Shown piece after piece: positions 23,579 to 32,463 of a stretch of 36,666 nucleotides of DNA (positions within the stretch are counted from its first letter, which is position 1; every line of letters begins with the position of its first letter). Origin of the DNA: Paracoccaceae bacterium (lineage in GTDB: Bacteria > Pseudomonadota > Alphaproteobacteria > Rhodobacterales > Rhodobacteraceae); assembly GCA_019090795.1 (NCBI GenBank), contig JAHRVG010000051.1:1-36666 (forward strand), in the 5' to 3' direction. The translations under genes were made by a program, and so were the position numbers. The notes below the pieces were generated by a model. That model ran no database searches, had not been told where the DNA came from, and saw nothing but the letters and a program-made list of their open reading frames with translations.

Positions 23579-23873
23579 TATTTTGACTCCTCAACCCCGA
23601 AAGAGTTTGTTTCGTTTTCTGAAACAATGAATGGCCTATGAATGTGACTGTATTGCGGATGAAGTTAGACAATAAAAAGGGAAATTTGGTGCCAGAAAAT
23701 TCGATTAACCCTATCGAACCAGCGGATTTACAAGTTTTTTTGCTATTATTACAAAGTGTTATTGAAATAGGGCAGCTTGCCTTTTTCCCGCCCAATTAAT
23801 GGCGGTCAAAATCAATTGATCAAGCACAGGACACAATGCCCCGAATCGAATGTTATTGTTCCTGAAAGTGGAA
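23579..23873. other. Gene-free interval between the lipoprotein gene and soxG
   Basis: These 295 AT-richer bases should hold the lipoprotein promoter and the end of the sox transcript. I see one inverted repeat, CCGCC-8-GGCGG (23788-23805), without a T-run on the minus-strand exit side, so it is not a clear terminator. No gene is evident. Confidence 0.4.
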
Positions 23874-24440
23874 TTACAAATATTCTGGTAAACTACCCTC
23901 TGCGGCAGCAACACACAGCCATTTATAAACGAAGGCCCCTACGGAACGAAAACAGACCAGCTCTATGGTTTGCGCATCTGTCAACCAAAAGGCCACGGCC
24001 ACTTGCCCCAAACGAGAGCGGCGAATTTCGCCGGGTAGCAGTGCTTGTACGGAGATATCAGCCGGGCTGCCTTTCGCGATCACCTCGCGCACACCAACAC
24101 CCGAAAGGGTAAAACTTGCGCGGGCATCCGACACGTTGAGCGCAAGAAAATGCTCGCCTGCCAATGCGGTTTCCAGCTTGGTAACCAGCAAGGGGGCCTC
24201 TGCGTAACTGCAAAACAGCATCAATTCATCCGGTGACATCCAGGCAACCCCACCGTTTTTGCCCGATTTAATGCCGCGCAGGTCGGGTAGCGTCAAGCCA
24301 ATCGCAGATTTTACCGCTTTGGCCATTTTTGCAGACCCCAAATCACCGCGCAGGGTAATCATGCCCCGCAACCCCGCGTCCTGCACCCTCACAGCGCCAG
24401 AAAAGCTGGCCCCGTTCATTACACTTACCGCATCAGACAT
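23874..24440 (-). CDS. soxG: Sarcosine oxidase, gamma subunit
   Basis: The 188-residue gamma subunit of heterotetrameric sarcosine oxidase. It resembles part of the GcvT fold (SPDELMLFCSYAEAPLLVTK, LSGVGVREVIAKGSPADI, QVAVAFWLTDAQTIELVCFR). The start at 24440 (MSDAVSVMNGASF) follows AAGGAG at 9 bases and overlaps the end of soxA by 8 bases. It is the last gene of the operon. The symbol here means sarcosine oxidase, not sulfur oxidation. Confidence 0.9.
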   Translation of the reverse strand: MSDAVSVMNGASFSGAVRVQDAGLRGMITLRGDLGSAKMAKAVKSAIGLTLPDLRGIKSGKNGGVAWMSPDELMLFCSYAEAPLLVTKLETALAGEHFLALNVSDARASFTLSGVGVREVIAKGSPADISVQALLPGEIRRSRLGQVAVAFWLTDAQTIELVCFRSVGAFVYKWLCVAAAEGSLPEYL

Positions 24441-27400
24441 TTTGCCGTGCTCCTTCCTTGTCGAAAAACACCGGATCAACAATTTTCGCCTTTATTTCAG
24501 TCCCTTCCAGAGTTGGAAAAATAACTTCTTCCCCCATCCGCTCGGGTCCATGCGCGACCAGCCCCATGGCGATAGAGCGGTTCAGCGTTGGTGACCAATA
24601 GGTCGAGGTCACCCGCCCGATCATGTTTTTCATCCCGTTTGCCTGCAAACTGCCATCCACCGCATACGCACCGTCGGGAATCACCACATTAGGATCAACG
24701 GTTTCCAGCCCGACCAGTCGCCAGCGATTCGGGTCTGTCATATGGGGGCGCTGCTGTGCGCGTTTGCCAAGAAAGTCGTTCTTTTTCTTGGAAATCGCCC
24801 AACCGAGACCAAGGTCTTGTGGAATTACCGTGCCATCGGTTTCATCCCCGATCATGATGAAGCCTTTTTCCGCGCGCATCACATGCAGAGCCTCGGTGCC
24901 ATAAGGGGTGATGCCGAATTCCTGCCCCGCCTTAAGGGCCGCATCCCAGAAAGCCTGTCCTTGGGCCGCAGGTACCGCAATCTCGTAGCTTAACTCGCCG
25001 GAAAATGAAATCCGGAACGGGCGCGCGGTGATACCGGCGATTTTACCCTCGGCAAAGCCCATGAAAGTCAGGCCTTCGGCAGAAATATCCATTCCCTCTA
25101 CGCCCATTTTTTCAATGACTTGGCGTGCTTTCGGGCCAACTATGGCGATCTGGGCATATTGTTCGGTAACGTTGGCAGTATAAACTTTCCAGTCCCACCA
25201 CTCCGTTTGCAGCCACTCCTCCATCCAGGCGTGAATGCGATCCGATCCCCCGGAAGTGGTGTGGCAGAGGAAAGTCTCCGCGTCCAATCGTGCCACAACG
25301 CCGTCATCAGACAGAAAGCCGTTTTCACTGCACATCAAACCATAACGGCAGCGCCCCGGTTTCAGGTTCGACATCATATTGGTGTAAAGCATATCAAGGA
25401 AGCGCCCCGCATCGGGCCCCTTGACGATAATTTTGCCAAGGGTTGAGGCATCAAGCAGACTAACGCTATTTCGTGTCTGGTTGATTTCGCGGGATACCGC
25501 ATCTTTGACACTCTCGCCTTGCTGTTGGTAACAATATGGCCGCCGCCAATCACCCACCGGTTCCCAGAAACCGCCGTTCTGATCGGTCCAGTTGTGGATC
25601 GGTGTTTCACGCAGCACCTTAAAGATATCACCACGCGCCTCACCCGCAATCGCCCCGAAAGAAATCGGGTGATAGGGCGGGCGGAAAGTGGTAGTGCCGA
25701 CCTGCGGAATTTCTGCATTAAGGCTATCCGCTAAAACAGCTAGTCCATTGATGTTACTTAATTTACCTTGATCTGTTGCCATGCCAAGCGTGGTATACCG
25801 TTTGGTGTGCTCTACGCTCTCATAGCCCTCGCGCGCGGCAAGGCGCACATCAGAAACTTTGACGTCGTTTTGATAGTCCAGCCAGGTTTTCATTTGTAAT
25901 TTAGGGTTCTGACCCTGCGGCATCGACCACACCGGTAGGATAGGTTGCTCCTGCTCCACCCGCGCGATAGGTGCGGCCTCGTCAGTGGGCATAAAGCCCG
26001 CTTCCTCGCCCGCGCGATTGCCTGCGGCAACCGCATCCGCAAGAACAGCTGTTGCATCCAAATGGCCATTTGCAGTGCCTGCAACCAGAACAAAACCCGC
26101 GCCATCGGCCCCAGCTGGAGGACGTGTTGCATCTGGACGAAACATCACCTGTTCATTGTCCCAGTTCAGTTTGCCCCCACAATGGGACCAAAGATGAACC
26201 ACCGGAGACCACCCCCCAGACATGGCCACCACTTCACAGGAAACCTCTTCGGTTTTGGCTCCTTCGGCTGCCTGCGCACAGAGGCCAACCGATTTAACCC
26301 TTTTGCCACCTTTGACGCTCGAAATTCCCGAACCCGTGGCGATACGAATGCCCAATTCCCGCGCTTTCTCGGGCAACTCACCTATAGCGGAGGGGCGGGC
26401 ATCAATGATAACCGGAACATCCAGCCCCGCCTGTTTTACCGCAATCGCGGTTCGATATGCGTCGTCATTGTTGGTAACAATCACCACCCGATCCCCAAGA
26501 CTGACGCCATGGTTCACCATGAAATCACGCACCGAACCAGCCAGCATGACACCCGGAATATCATTGCCCGCAAAGCTGAGCGGGCGTTCTATCGCACCAG
26601 TCGCGGTGATGATCCGCTTTGTTCTGATCCGCCACAACCGATGGCGCGGCTGGTCGCTGGCAGGCGTATGATCGGTGACCCGCTCATACCCCGTGGCATA
26701 GCCATGATCATAAACACCAGCGCCCATGGTACGCAGTCGCATCGACACATCCGGCATTTCTTTCAGCTCTTTAACTGTGTCATTTATCCAGTCTTGTGCA
26801 GGCCTTCCTTCTATCTCAACCCCGTCAACAACAGCACGCCCGCCAAAATCCGCAGTTTGTTCCAACAACAGCACCTTCGCCCCCGAACGTCCCGCCTGAA
26901 GCGCCGCCGCGAGCCCCGCGATTCCACCGCCCACGACAAGGATATCCACATGAATGTAAAAATATTCATAACGATCCGCGTCACGGGATTTCGGCACGTT
27001 TCCCAGCCCCGCCGCTTGACGTACAATCGGCTCAAAAACATGCTTCCAGGCAAAGCGTGGAAACATGAATGTTTTATAGTAAAACCCTGCCGGAAACACC
27101 CGTGACATGGCTTTATTCACCGCACCGACGTCAAATTCCAGACTGGGCCAATGGTTTTGCGATTTTGCTGTAAGCCCCTGAAATAGTTCAGTAGTTGTAG
27201 CACGTTGATTGGGTTCAAAACGCCCCCCCTCGCCTAGATTAACCAGCGCATTCGGCTCCTCTGGTCCCGCAGCAATAATGCCACGCGGACGGTGGTACTT
27301 GAATGAGCGGCCCACCAGCATCTGATCATTCGCCAACAAAGCAGAGGCCAGCGTGTCGCCCTTAAAGCCGGTCAATTTGCGACCATTCCAAATGAAATCG

Positions 27401-27453
27401 ACAGGCTGATTGCGGTCAACCAGACGCCCCCCAGATTGCAGACGCGTGCTCAT
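24433..27453 (-). CDS. soxA: Sarcosine oxidase, alpha subunit
   Basis: The 1006-residue alpha subunit carries NAD+ and the folate-binding domain. Residues 1-90 are a Fer2_4-like domain (LVGRSFKYHRPRGIIAAGPE) without cluster cysteines. A Rossmann domain starts near 168 (VDILVVGGGIAGLAAALQAG), with a second nucleotide region near 310 (GVSLGDRVVIVTNNDDAYRT). The C-terminal 400 residues are GcvT-like (NSVSLLDASTLGKI, GTEALHVMRAEKGFIMIGDE), where tetrahydrofolate takes the methylene group from sarcosine. Full length for the family. It follows soxD with one base between. Confidence 0.95.
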   Translation of the reverse strand: MSTRLQSGGRLVDRNQPVDFIWNGRKLTGFKGDTLASALLANDQMLVGRSFKYHRPRGIIAAGPEEPNALVNLGEGGRFEPNQRATTTELFQGLTAKSQNHWPSLEFDVGAVNKAMSRVFPAGFYYKTFMFPRFAWKHVFEPIVRQAAGLGNVPKSRDADRYEYFYIHVDILVVGGGIAGLAAALQAGRSGAKVLLLEQTADFGGRAVVDGVEIEGRPAQDWINDTVKELKEMPDVSMRLRTMGAGVYDHGYATGYERVTDHTPASDQPRHRLWRIRTKRIITATGAIERPLSFAGNDIPGVMLAGSVRDFMVNHGVSLGDRVVIVTNNDDAYRTAIAVKQAGLDVPVIIDARPSAIGELPEKARELGIRIATGSGISSVKGGKRVKSVGLCAQAAEGAKTEEVSCEVVAMSGGWSPVVHLWSHCGGKLNWDNEQVMFRPDATRPPAGADGAGFVLVAGTANGHLDATAVLADAVAAGNRAGEEAGFMPTDEAAPIARVEQEQPILPVWSMPQGQNPKLQMKTWLDYQNDVKVSDVRLAAREGYESVEHTKRYTTLGMATDQGKLSNINGLAVLADSLNAEIPQVGTTTFRPPYHPISFGAIAGEARGDIFKVLRETPIHNWTDQNGGFWEPVGDWRRPYCYQQQGESVKDAVSREINQTRNSVSLLDASTLGKIIVKGPDAGRFLDMLYTNMMSNLKPGRCRYGLMCSENGFLSDDGVVARLDAETFLCHTTSGGSDRIHAWMEEWLQTEWWDWKVYTANVTEQYAQIAIVGPKARQVIEKMGVEGMDISAEGLTFMGFAEGKIAGITARPFRISFSGELSYEIAVPAAQGQAFWDAALKAGQEFGITPYGTEALHVMRAEKGFIMIGDETDGTVIPQDLGLGWAISKKKNDFLGKRAQQRPHMTDPNRWRLVGLETVDPNVVIPDGAYAVDGSLQANGMKNMIGRVTSTYWSPTLNRSIAMGLVAHGPERMGEEVIFPTLEGTEIKAKIVDPVFFDKEGARQNV

Positions 27454-27454
27454 T

Positions 27455-27775
27455 TCAAAAACCCTCCCAATCTGGACGTTTCAGCTTAATCTTTTCAATC
27501 AAGTCATTAGGAGGTTCAAACACCTGCGCAGAATAGGTGCCAAATACTTCCAGCGTGTCAGTTGCCCGAGCTGCATGAAACCATTTCCCACAGCCCATAG
27601 CATGTCGCCAGCGCTCAAAATGCACACCTTTGGGGTTTTTGCGGTGGAACAGATAGCCCTCGAAATCCGAGTCCGAGGCACCTGCACCGTGGCGCGTGAT
27701 ATGGGCCTCGCCACCGGGATGCAATTCGGTTTCGTCGGCCTTAATGCCGCAATTTGGACAGGTTAACAAAAGCAT
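27455..27775 (-). CDS. soxD: Sarcosine oxidase, delta subunit
   Basis: The 106-residue zinc-binding delta subunit. It opens MLLLTCPNCGIKADETELHP and later has HAMGCGKWFHAARA. Cys6, Cys9, the later cysteine and a histidine are the likely zinc ligands. The start at 27775 follows AAAGGCGG; 35 upstream in-frame codons lie over the fosA-like gene and are not part of the family. One base separates its stop from the soxA start. Confidence 0.93.
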   Translation of the reverse strand: MLLLTCPNCGIKADETELHPGGEAHITRHGAGASDSDFEGYLFHRKNPKGVHFERWRHAMGCGKWFHAARATDTLEVFGTYSAQVFEPPNDLIEKIKLKRPDWEGF

Positions 27776-27803
27776 GTTTTGCCGCCTTTCAGAGAGTGCA
27801 GAA

Positions 27804-28214
27804 TTAAAGCCCGCATGATTGCGTGTCCTTAACCTGTTGTTTAGAAATATGTGCCAGCCTTGAAGCCAGATCACCGACATGCAGTTCCAGCCTGTGACCG
27901 TCGGGATCAGAGAAGTAGAAGCTGTCGCCCTCAGAGCGGTTGGCTTTCCATTCCTGTGCTCCGTGTTTTTTCAGACGGGCGCAGGTGGCGGCGTAATCTT
28001 CGGCGGCAATGTCAAAGGCGACATGTGTATAATCGGCTGCGTTTGTTACGTGGTCCTCAACGGAAAGGCAGAACCAAAGATTTCCAGCAGAGAGGTAAGC
28101 CCCCCTTTGCCAGTGGTGTTCCAGCGTTAGGCCAAGGGCATCGGTGTAAAACGCGATTGCCCGCTGCAAGTCGGTGGTTGCTAGGGTTATATGGTTCAGG
28201 CCGCGAATGGTCAT
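27804..28214 (-). CDS. FosA-type glutathione transferase (VOC fold)
   Basis: A 136-residue metalloenzyme-like protein close to plasmid and Pseudomonas FosA, which adds glutathione to fosfomycin. From memory of FosA, the metal ligands (His8, His64, Glu110) and the substrate and potassium site residues (Thr10, Trp47, Lys90, Ser94, Ser98, Tyr100, Arg119) are all present. Examples are [38 protein letters not shown] and [12 protein letters not shown]. The start at 28214 follows GGGAGG; ten earlier codons are unlikely. It sits between soxB and soxD in the same direction, 106 bases after soxB and 28 before soxD. The native substrate may be another epoxide or a product of sarcosine oxidation. Confidence 0.88.
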   Translation of the reverse strand: MTIRGLNHITLATTDLQRAIAFYTDALGLTLEHHWQRGAYLSAGNLWFCLSVEDHVTNAADYTHVAFDIAAEDYAATCARLKKHGAQEWKANRSEGDSFYFSDPDGHRLELHVGDLASRLAHISKQQVKDTQSCGL

Positions 28215-28320
28215 GTGGTGACCTCCCTCTGACACGGATGGCAAACAGTAAAACTCGCTGGCTCAAGATGAGATGCAAAATCAACTGACTTCTTCTCGCA
28301 AATTTTCTGCAGCCCGAGCA

Positions 28321-29568
28321 TCAGTGCGCCACCCCCGCGGCGACACTTTCATCAATAAACCGACCCTCTTTGAATCGGTCCAGCCCGAAGGGGGCAGCCA
28401 ATGCGCCCGGCTCGCCCTTGGCGACAAGTTCTGCCATCGCCCAACCGCTGCCGGGAATGGATTTGAATCCACCGGTGCCCCAACCGCCGTCGATAAAGCA
28501 GTTTCCAAGCGGAGTTTTCGAGATGATAGGCGAGCGGTCGCCGGTCATATCAACAATACCACCCCATTGACGCAGCATTTTGAGGCGAGAAATAATCGGA
28601 AAGGTCTCGATCAGGGCACGCACGGTTTCCTCAACATGGTGAAATGATCCGCGTTGCGTGTAGTTGTTGAAGCCATCCGCACCGCCACCAATGACCATTT
28701 CTCCCTTGTCCGATTGCGACATATAGCCGTGCACCGTATTGGCCATGACGACCACATCCATGCAGGGTTTAATTGGCTCGGACACCAGCGCCTGCAGTGC
28801 TGCGCTTTCCATAGGCAATCGGAACCCGGCCATTTCCGCCAGAACGCCAGAGTTTCCAGCAACAACAATCGCCAATTTCTTGCATTTGATATCGCCCTTG
28901 GAGGTGGTAACGCCGGTGACTTGACCACCTGACTGCAGCACGGCTGACACTTCGGTTTTTTGCAAAATATGCATACCCATATCAGAACAAGCACGCGCAT
29001 AGCCCCAAGCCACAGCATCATGGCGCGCAGTGCCGCCGCGCGGCTGCCAAAGCGCGCCCAGAACTGGATAGCGAGGGCCGGACAATTCAATAATCGGGCA
29101 GAGTTCTTTGACCCGCGCAGGGCTGATAAATTCAGTTGCAACACCTTGAAGCGCATTGGCATGGGCCGTGCGCTGATAGCCACGAATTTCATGTTCAGTT
29201 TGCGCCAACATCATCACACCGCGCGGGGAAAACATCACGTTGTAATTCAGATCCTGACTCATGGTTTCATACAGTGAACGGGCTTTCTCGTAGATAGCGG
29301 CAGAGGGGTCTTGCAGGTAATTGCTGCGAATAATCGTCGTATTGCGCCCCGTATTACCGCCACCCAGCCAGCCTTTTTCCACAATCGCCACATTGGTAAT
29401 ACCGTAGTTTTTGCCCAGATAATAGGCAGTGGCCAACCCATGCCCCCCTGCCCCGACGATCACCACATCGTAATCCGCTTTTGGTTCGGGCGCGGCCCAT
29501 GCACGCTCCCATCCAGTGTGGAAACGAAGGGCTTCACGCGCGATTGCAAAGGCGGAATAACGTCTCAT
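28321..29568 (-). CDS. soxB: Sarcosine oxidase, beta subunit
   Basis: The 415-residue catalytic subunit oxidises sarcosine with FAD and passes electrons to covalent FMN and oxygen. The FAD motif is YDVVIVGAGGHGLATAYYLG. His183 in GGTARHDAVAWGYA is placed like the histidine that binds FMN in known SoxB. The C-terminal part shows WGGIVDMTGDRSPIISKTP and GWGTGGFKSIPGSGWAMAEL. The start at 29568 (MRRYSAFAIAREALRFH) follows CGGAG at good spacing; the frame runs 55 codons upstream through the promoter and is not coding there. First gene of the operon. Confidence 0.95.
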   Translation of the reverse strand: MRRYSAFAIAREALRFHTGWERAWAAPEPKADYDVVIVGAGGHGLATAYYLGKNYGITNVAIVEKGWLGGGNTGRNTTIIRSNYLQDPSAAIYEKARSLYETMSQDLNYNVMFSPRGVMMLAQTEHEIRGYQRTAHANALQGVATEFISPARVKELCPIIELSGPRYPVLGALWQPRGGTARHDAVAWGYARACSDMGMHILQKTEVSAVLQSGGQVTGVTTSKGDIKCKKLAIVVAGNSGVLAEMAGFRLPMESAALQALVSEPIKPCMDVVVMANTVHGYMSQSDKGEMVIGGGADGFNNYTQRGSFHHVEETVRALIETFPIISRLKMLRQWGGIVDMTGDRSPIISKTPLGNCFIDGGWGTGGFKSIPGSGWAMAELVAKGEPGALAAPFGLDRFKEGRFIDESVAAGVAH

Positions 29569-29597
29569 GGGGTCAGCTCCGGTGTGGGTTCGCGAAT

Positions 29598-29627
29598 GAT
29601 ATAACGGCCATTGCCAGCAAGGACCAA
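29598..29627 (-). promoter_or_regulatory. Predicted promoter of the sarcosine oxidase operon
   Basis: On the minus strand TTGGTC (complement of 29622-29627) and TATATC (complement of 29598-29603) are spaced by 18 bases, about 30 bases before the soxB start. An inverted repeat covers the -35 box and spacer. Confidence 0.4.
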
Positions 29628-29631
29628 TGGC
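29607..29631. promoter_or_regulatory. Inverted repeat over the sox promoter (operator candidate)
   Basis: GCCATTG (29607-29613) and CAATGGC (29625-29631) form a perfect 7-bp inverted repeat with 11 bases between. Half-site centres lie 18 bases apart, and the right half covers the predicted -35 box. The position would suit a repressor. The protein is unknown. Confidence 0.45.
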
Positions 29632-29690
29632 TATGCGATGTTTGCCGCAAAATCTGCGTCGGCCCCCTTCGGCAAGCGGCATTTGCGTGG

Positions 29691-29710
29691 CATTTTTCGA
29701 CATTTTTCCG
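29691..29710. repeat. Tandem 10-bp direct repeat upstream of soxB
   Basis: CATTTTTCGA is followed directly by CATTTTTCCG, so an 8-base core recurs exactly one helical turn apart. It lies about 65 bases upstream of the predicted sox -35 box and may be an activator site for soxB or, less likely, serve ccmI on the other strand. Confidence 0.45.
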
Positions 29711-29808
29711 CCGGTGACGCGATACCGCATCACGAAGGCGGGATTGGGGGTTTCTAAGCCGCGACTGGGGGATTATCACTGCGACTCGAGATAACAGGAG
29801 ATTAACAC

Positions 29809-31017
29809 ATGTTCTGGCTGATCGCTGCCACAATGATTTTGGTAACACTTGCACTGATGGTGCCGGTATTATTGCGCCGCAATCCCGCTTTGGCCAAGGC
29901 AGCAGAGCTGGATTTGCAAGTTTACAAAGACCAGTTGGCGGAGGTGGAACGCGATGTGGCGCGCGGTGTTTTGCCCCAGGAAGATGCAAAGGCAGTACGG
30001 CTAGAAGTTTCACGCCGGATACTGGCAGCAGACAAACGCAGCCAACTTGAAGATGTGGCGCAAGGCGCCGGGCGGGGAATGAATATCGGATTGTCGCTGG
30101 TGATTGCAGCCTTTTTGGGGGTGGGCAGTTACGGGCTTTATGTGTCTCTGGGGGTGCCAAACCTACCGGATCAACCCTTGGCCGGGCGAATAGAAGCGGC
30201 CAAACAAGCGCGCGACAATCGGCCAAATCAGGAAATGGCTGAGGCCAGCGCGCCTCCACTCGAGCGGGAGGTTGCGCCTGAATATGTCGAACTGGTGCAG
30301 AAACTGCGAGACGTTCTGAAAACCCGCCAAAACGACGTTAACGGCTTTCGATTGCTGGCAAATCATGAGGCGCGGCTGGGGAATTTCACCGCCGCCCGCT
30401 TGGCGCAGCAGCGGGTTCTGGACGTTCTTGGCGACAAAGCAGGCGAGCAGGATTACACCGATTTAGCCGAAATCATGGTTGTTGCAGCAGGGGGGTACGT
30501 GTCGCCACAAGCGGAACAGGCCTTGGCACTTGCGATCCGCTTGGACCCAAAATCGCACCGGGCACGGTATTATTCCGGCCTGACATTGGCACAAAACGGA
30601 CGGCCCGATATTGCCTATCGCATGTGGCAGGGCCTGCTCGATGAAGGGCCGAAAGATGCACCGTGGATACCCTTGATACAGGCACAAATCGGTTCTGTCG
30701 CGCGCGCGGCAGGGATATCAGTGGCCAACAGCAACGCGCCTGGACCAACGGCTGAAGATGTTAAAAACGCACAAGAAATGTCGGAGGAAGACCGGCAGGA
30801 TATGATCCGCACCATGGTGGCCGGCCTGTCGGAAAGGCTGGCAAGAGAAGGTGGTTCACCGTCAGAATGGGCGCGCCTGATCCGCGCTTACGGTGTGCTG
30901 GGCGAGACTGGCAAAGCCAATACAATCTGGTCCGAGGCCAAGGAGAAGTTTGACGCGGATCCAAAGGCCCTGAAACTGTTGCACGAGGCGGCGCGGGCGG
31001 CGGAAGTTTCACGATGA
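29809..31017 (+). CDS. ccmI: Cytochrome c biogenesis protein CcmI
   Basis: A 402-residue membrane protein that holds apo-cytochrome c for heme attachment. It has two membrane segments: MFWLIAATMILVTLALMVPV at the start and LSLVIAAFLGVGSYGLYVSL (about 95-114). The cytoplasmic loop between them has the typical DLQVYKDQLAEVERDVARG. The periplasmic part contains TPR-like repeats (YVELVQKLRDVLKTRQNDVN). AGGAG precedes the ATG. It overlaps ruvX by ATGA. No other ccm genes are in the window. Confidence 0.9.
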   Translation: MFWLIAATMILVTLALMVPVLLRRNPALAKAAELDLQVYKDQLAEVERDVARGVLPQEDAKAVRLEVSRRILAADKRSQLEDVAQGAGRGMNIGLSLVIAAFLGVGSYGLYVSLGVPNLPDQPLAGRIEAAKQARDNRPNQEMAEASAPPLEREVAPEYVELVQKLRDVLKTRQNDVNGFRLLANHEARLGNFTAARLAQQRVLDVLGDKAGEQDYTDLAEIMVVAAGGYVSPQAEQALALAIRLDPKSHRARYYSGLTLAQNGRPDIAYRMWQGLLDEGPKDAPWIPLIQAQIGSVARAAGISVANSNAPGPTAEDVKNAQEMSEEDRQDMIRTMVAGLSERLAREGGSPSEWARLIRAYGVLGETGKANTIWSEAKEKFDADPKALKLLHEAARAAEVSR

Positions 31018-31493
31018 GCCGGGTTTACAGCGATGTTGAAGACTATCTGGCAGAGCTGCCGGAGTTGACGGCACTGATGGGCCTTGATCTGGGGGACAAG
31101 ACCATCGGCATCGCCATTTCAGATGCTTTTCGCACCATTGCCACCCCGCGCGAGACCATCAGGCGCAAGAAATTTGGGCTGGATGCAACGCGGCTGGAAC
31201 AACTGATTGACGAAAACAATATCCACGGTCTGGTACTGGGGATGCCCCACAATATGGATGGATCCGAGGGGCCACGCTGCCAATCGACACGGGCGTTTGC
31301 GCGTAATTTCACGGCGCGGCGCGACATACCGATCCTGCTTTGGGACGAGAGGCTGTCCACAGTCGCGGCAGAACGGGCGTTGCTGGAGGCTGATACCTCT
31401 CGGCGCAAACGGGCGCTGGTAATAGATCACGTGGCCGCCTCCTATATCCTGCAAGGAGCGCTGGATCGAATGGCGCATATCCGCAATGGATGA
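31014..31493 (+). CDS. ruvX: Holliday-junction resolvase-like protein RuvX (YqgF)
   Basis: A 159-residue RNase H-fold nuclease thought to act in pre-16S rRNA 5' processing or on branched DNA. Motifs: MGLDLGDKTIGIAISDAF, VLGMPHNMDGSEGPRCQ, LLWDERLSTVAAERAL and VIDHVAASYILQGALD, with acidic residues in each. The start overlaps the ccmI stop (ATGA), and the end overlaps the DUF1289 gene by 8 bases. Confidence 0.93.
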   Translation: MSRVYSDVEDYLAELPELTALMGLDLGDKTIGIAISDAFRTIATPRETIRRKKFGLDATRLEQLIDENNIHGLVLGMPHNMDGSEGPRCQSTRAFARNFTARRDIPILLWDERLSTVAAERALLEADTSRRKRALVIDHVAASYILQGALDRMAHIRNG

Positions 31494-31728
31494 GGTCTGG
31501 AAGAGAGATGAGATCGACAGCCCTTGCGTCAATATCTGTGTGATGCACCGCAAGGCCGAAATCTGCATCGGCTGTTATCGCACGATTGACGAAATCAGCA
31601 AATGGTCTGTGATGAATACCCGAGAACGCAAAACACTGGTTCGAGAATTGCCATCACGGGCGGGCCTGCTGGTTGGCAAGCGCGGTCAGGCACGCCGATC
31701 AAGACGTGACAAAGCCAATAAAATTTGA
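31486..31728 (+). CDS. DUF1289 small cysteine protein
   Basis: The 80-residue protein shows the DUF1289 pattern SPCVNICVMHRKAEICIGCY, with four cysteines likely to bind a metal or Fe-S cluster, then TIDEISKWSVMNTRERKTL. A strongly basic tail follows (KRGQARRSRRDKANK). Function is not known for the family. It begins inside the last codons of ruvX, so it is translated with it; the basic tail and the neighbour hint at RNA binding. Confidence 0.85.
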   Translation: MDEVWKRDEIDSPCVNICVMHRKAEICIGCYRTIDEISKWSVMNTRERKTLVRELPSRAGLLVGKRGQARRSRRDKANKI

Positions 31729-31773
31729 TAGATTTCCCAGTGGCAGGGGTTATTTTTTCGGGTGGGGACGCAA

Positions 31774-32463
31774 ATGCGCGTGCTGCATATTGTCATAGCT
31801 ATCAGTTTGTTGGCCGTGTTTTTACGTCCCGATACGCAACTCAAGGACATCGTGCTCAAGGCGGATATGATCTGGTCAGGCGGCGCGGCGCTGCTGTTGA
31901 TCGGCATCCTTTTGGGGCGATTTTCCGCGCGCTGGCCAACGCCCAAAAACACCCTGAAAATGGCGGGTTTAGGCTTGATTGTGGTGCCGCTTTTGGGGCT
32001 GGTAGAATACTCTGTTGAATGGCGAAGATCTCTAACTCTGGCGCAAAATCAAACGGTTGTTCTGTCTGCCGCAGCGGTTGAATCCGTTTCCAGCTACATT
32101 GTACAGGCACGCGACGGGTTGTTTCGCACCAAAGCGCTGGTTAATGGCACTTCGGTCGAGATGTTGATTGATACCGGTGCTACAGTGGTTTTGCTAACCT
32201 ATGAGACGGCCCAAAAAATCGGTATTGATGTCGCAAAACTGGATTTTTCCGAGCCGGTAATCTCTGCCGCCGGCGCCTTGGAGATTGCCAATATCACACT
32301 GGATCATTTGAGCATCGGTGATATTTCACTCAACAACGTACAAGCGGCGGTTTCACCCAAAGGACAGAGCCATTCCAATCTGCTGGGGGCTAGTTTTCTA
32401 TCTCGGCTGGATGGCGCGGTATTTACTGGCGACCAAGTGGTTTTGCGCAAGGTGCTGCGTTAA
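31774..32463 (+). CDS. Membrane-anchored retropepsin-like aspartyl protease (TIGR02281 type)
   Basis: A 229-residue protein with two or three N-terminal membrane segments (VLHIVIAISLLAVFL, SGGAALLLIGILLG, MAGLGLIVVPLLGLVEY). A retropepsin domain follows with the catalytic triplet Asp133-Thr-Gly in MLIDTGATVVLLT and the flap-like LGASFLSRLDG. As in retroviral proteases, a dimer is needed for one active site. ATG 31774 is preferred over GTG 31762; GGTGGGG lies upstream. Its stop overlaps the tail of the TauE/SafE gene by 4 bases. Substrates unknown. Confidence 0.85.
   Translation: MRVLHIVIAISLLAVFLRPDTQLKDIVLKADMIWSGGAALLLIGILLGRFSARWPTPKNTLKMAGLGLIVVPLLGLVEYSVEWRRSLTLAQNQTVVLSAAAVESVSSYIVQARDGLFRTKALVNGTSVEMLIDTGATVVLLTYETAQKIGIDVAKLDFSEPVISAAGALEIANITLDHLSIGDISLNNVQAAVSPKGQSHSNLLGASFLSRLDGAVFTGDQVVLRKVLR

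Noticed and set aside
23788-23805. CCGCC/GGCGG hairpin as terminator of the sox operon
   Set aside because: The minus-strand exit side is purine-rich (GAAAAAGG) with no T-run, and the hairpin lies about 70 bases after soxG.
25945-27105. Long open frame of 386 codons on the plus strand opposite soxA
   Set aside because: It lies wholly antisense to the well-supported soxA gene, has a His/Arg/Pro-rich composition typical of a shadow frame, and shows no domain or ribosome site.
23874-29568. sox genes read as sulfur oxidation
   Set aside because: The subunit domains (GcvT, FAD oxidase, zinc delta subunit) are those of sarcosine oxidase, not thiosulfate oxidation.
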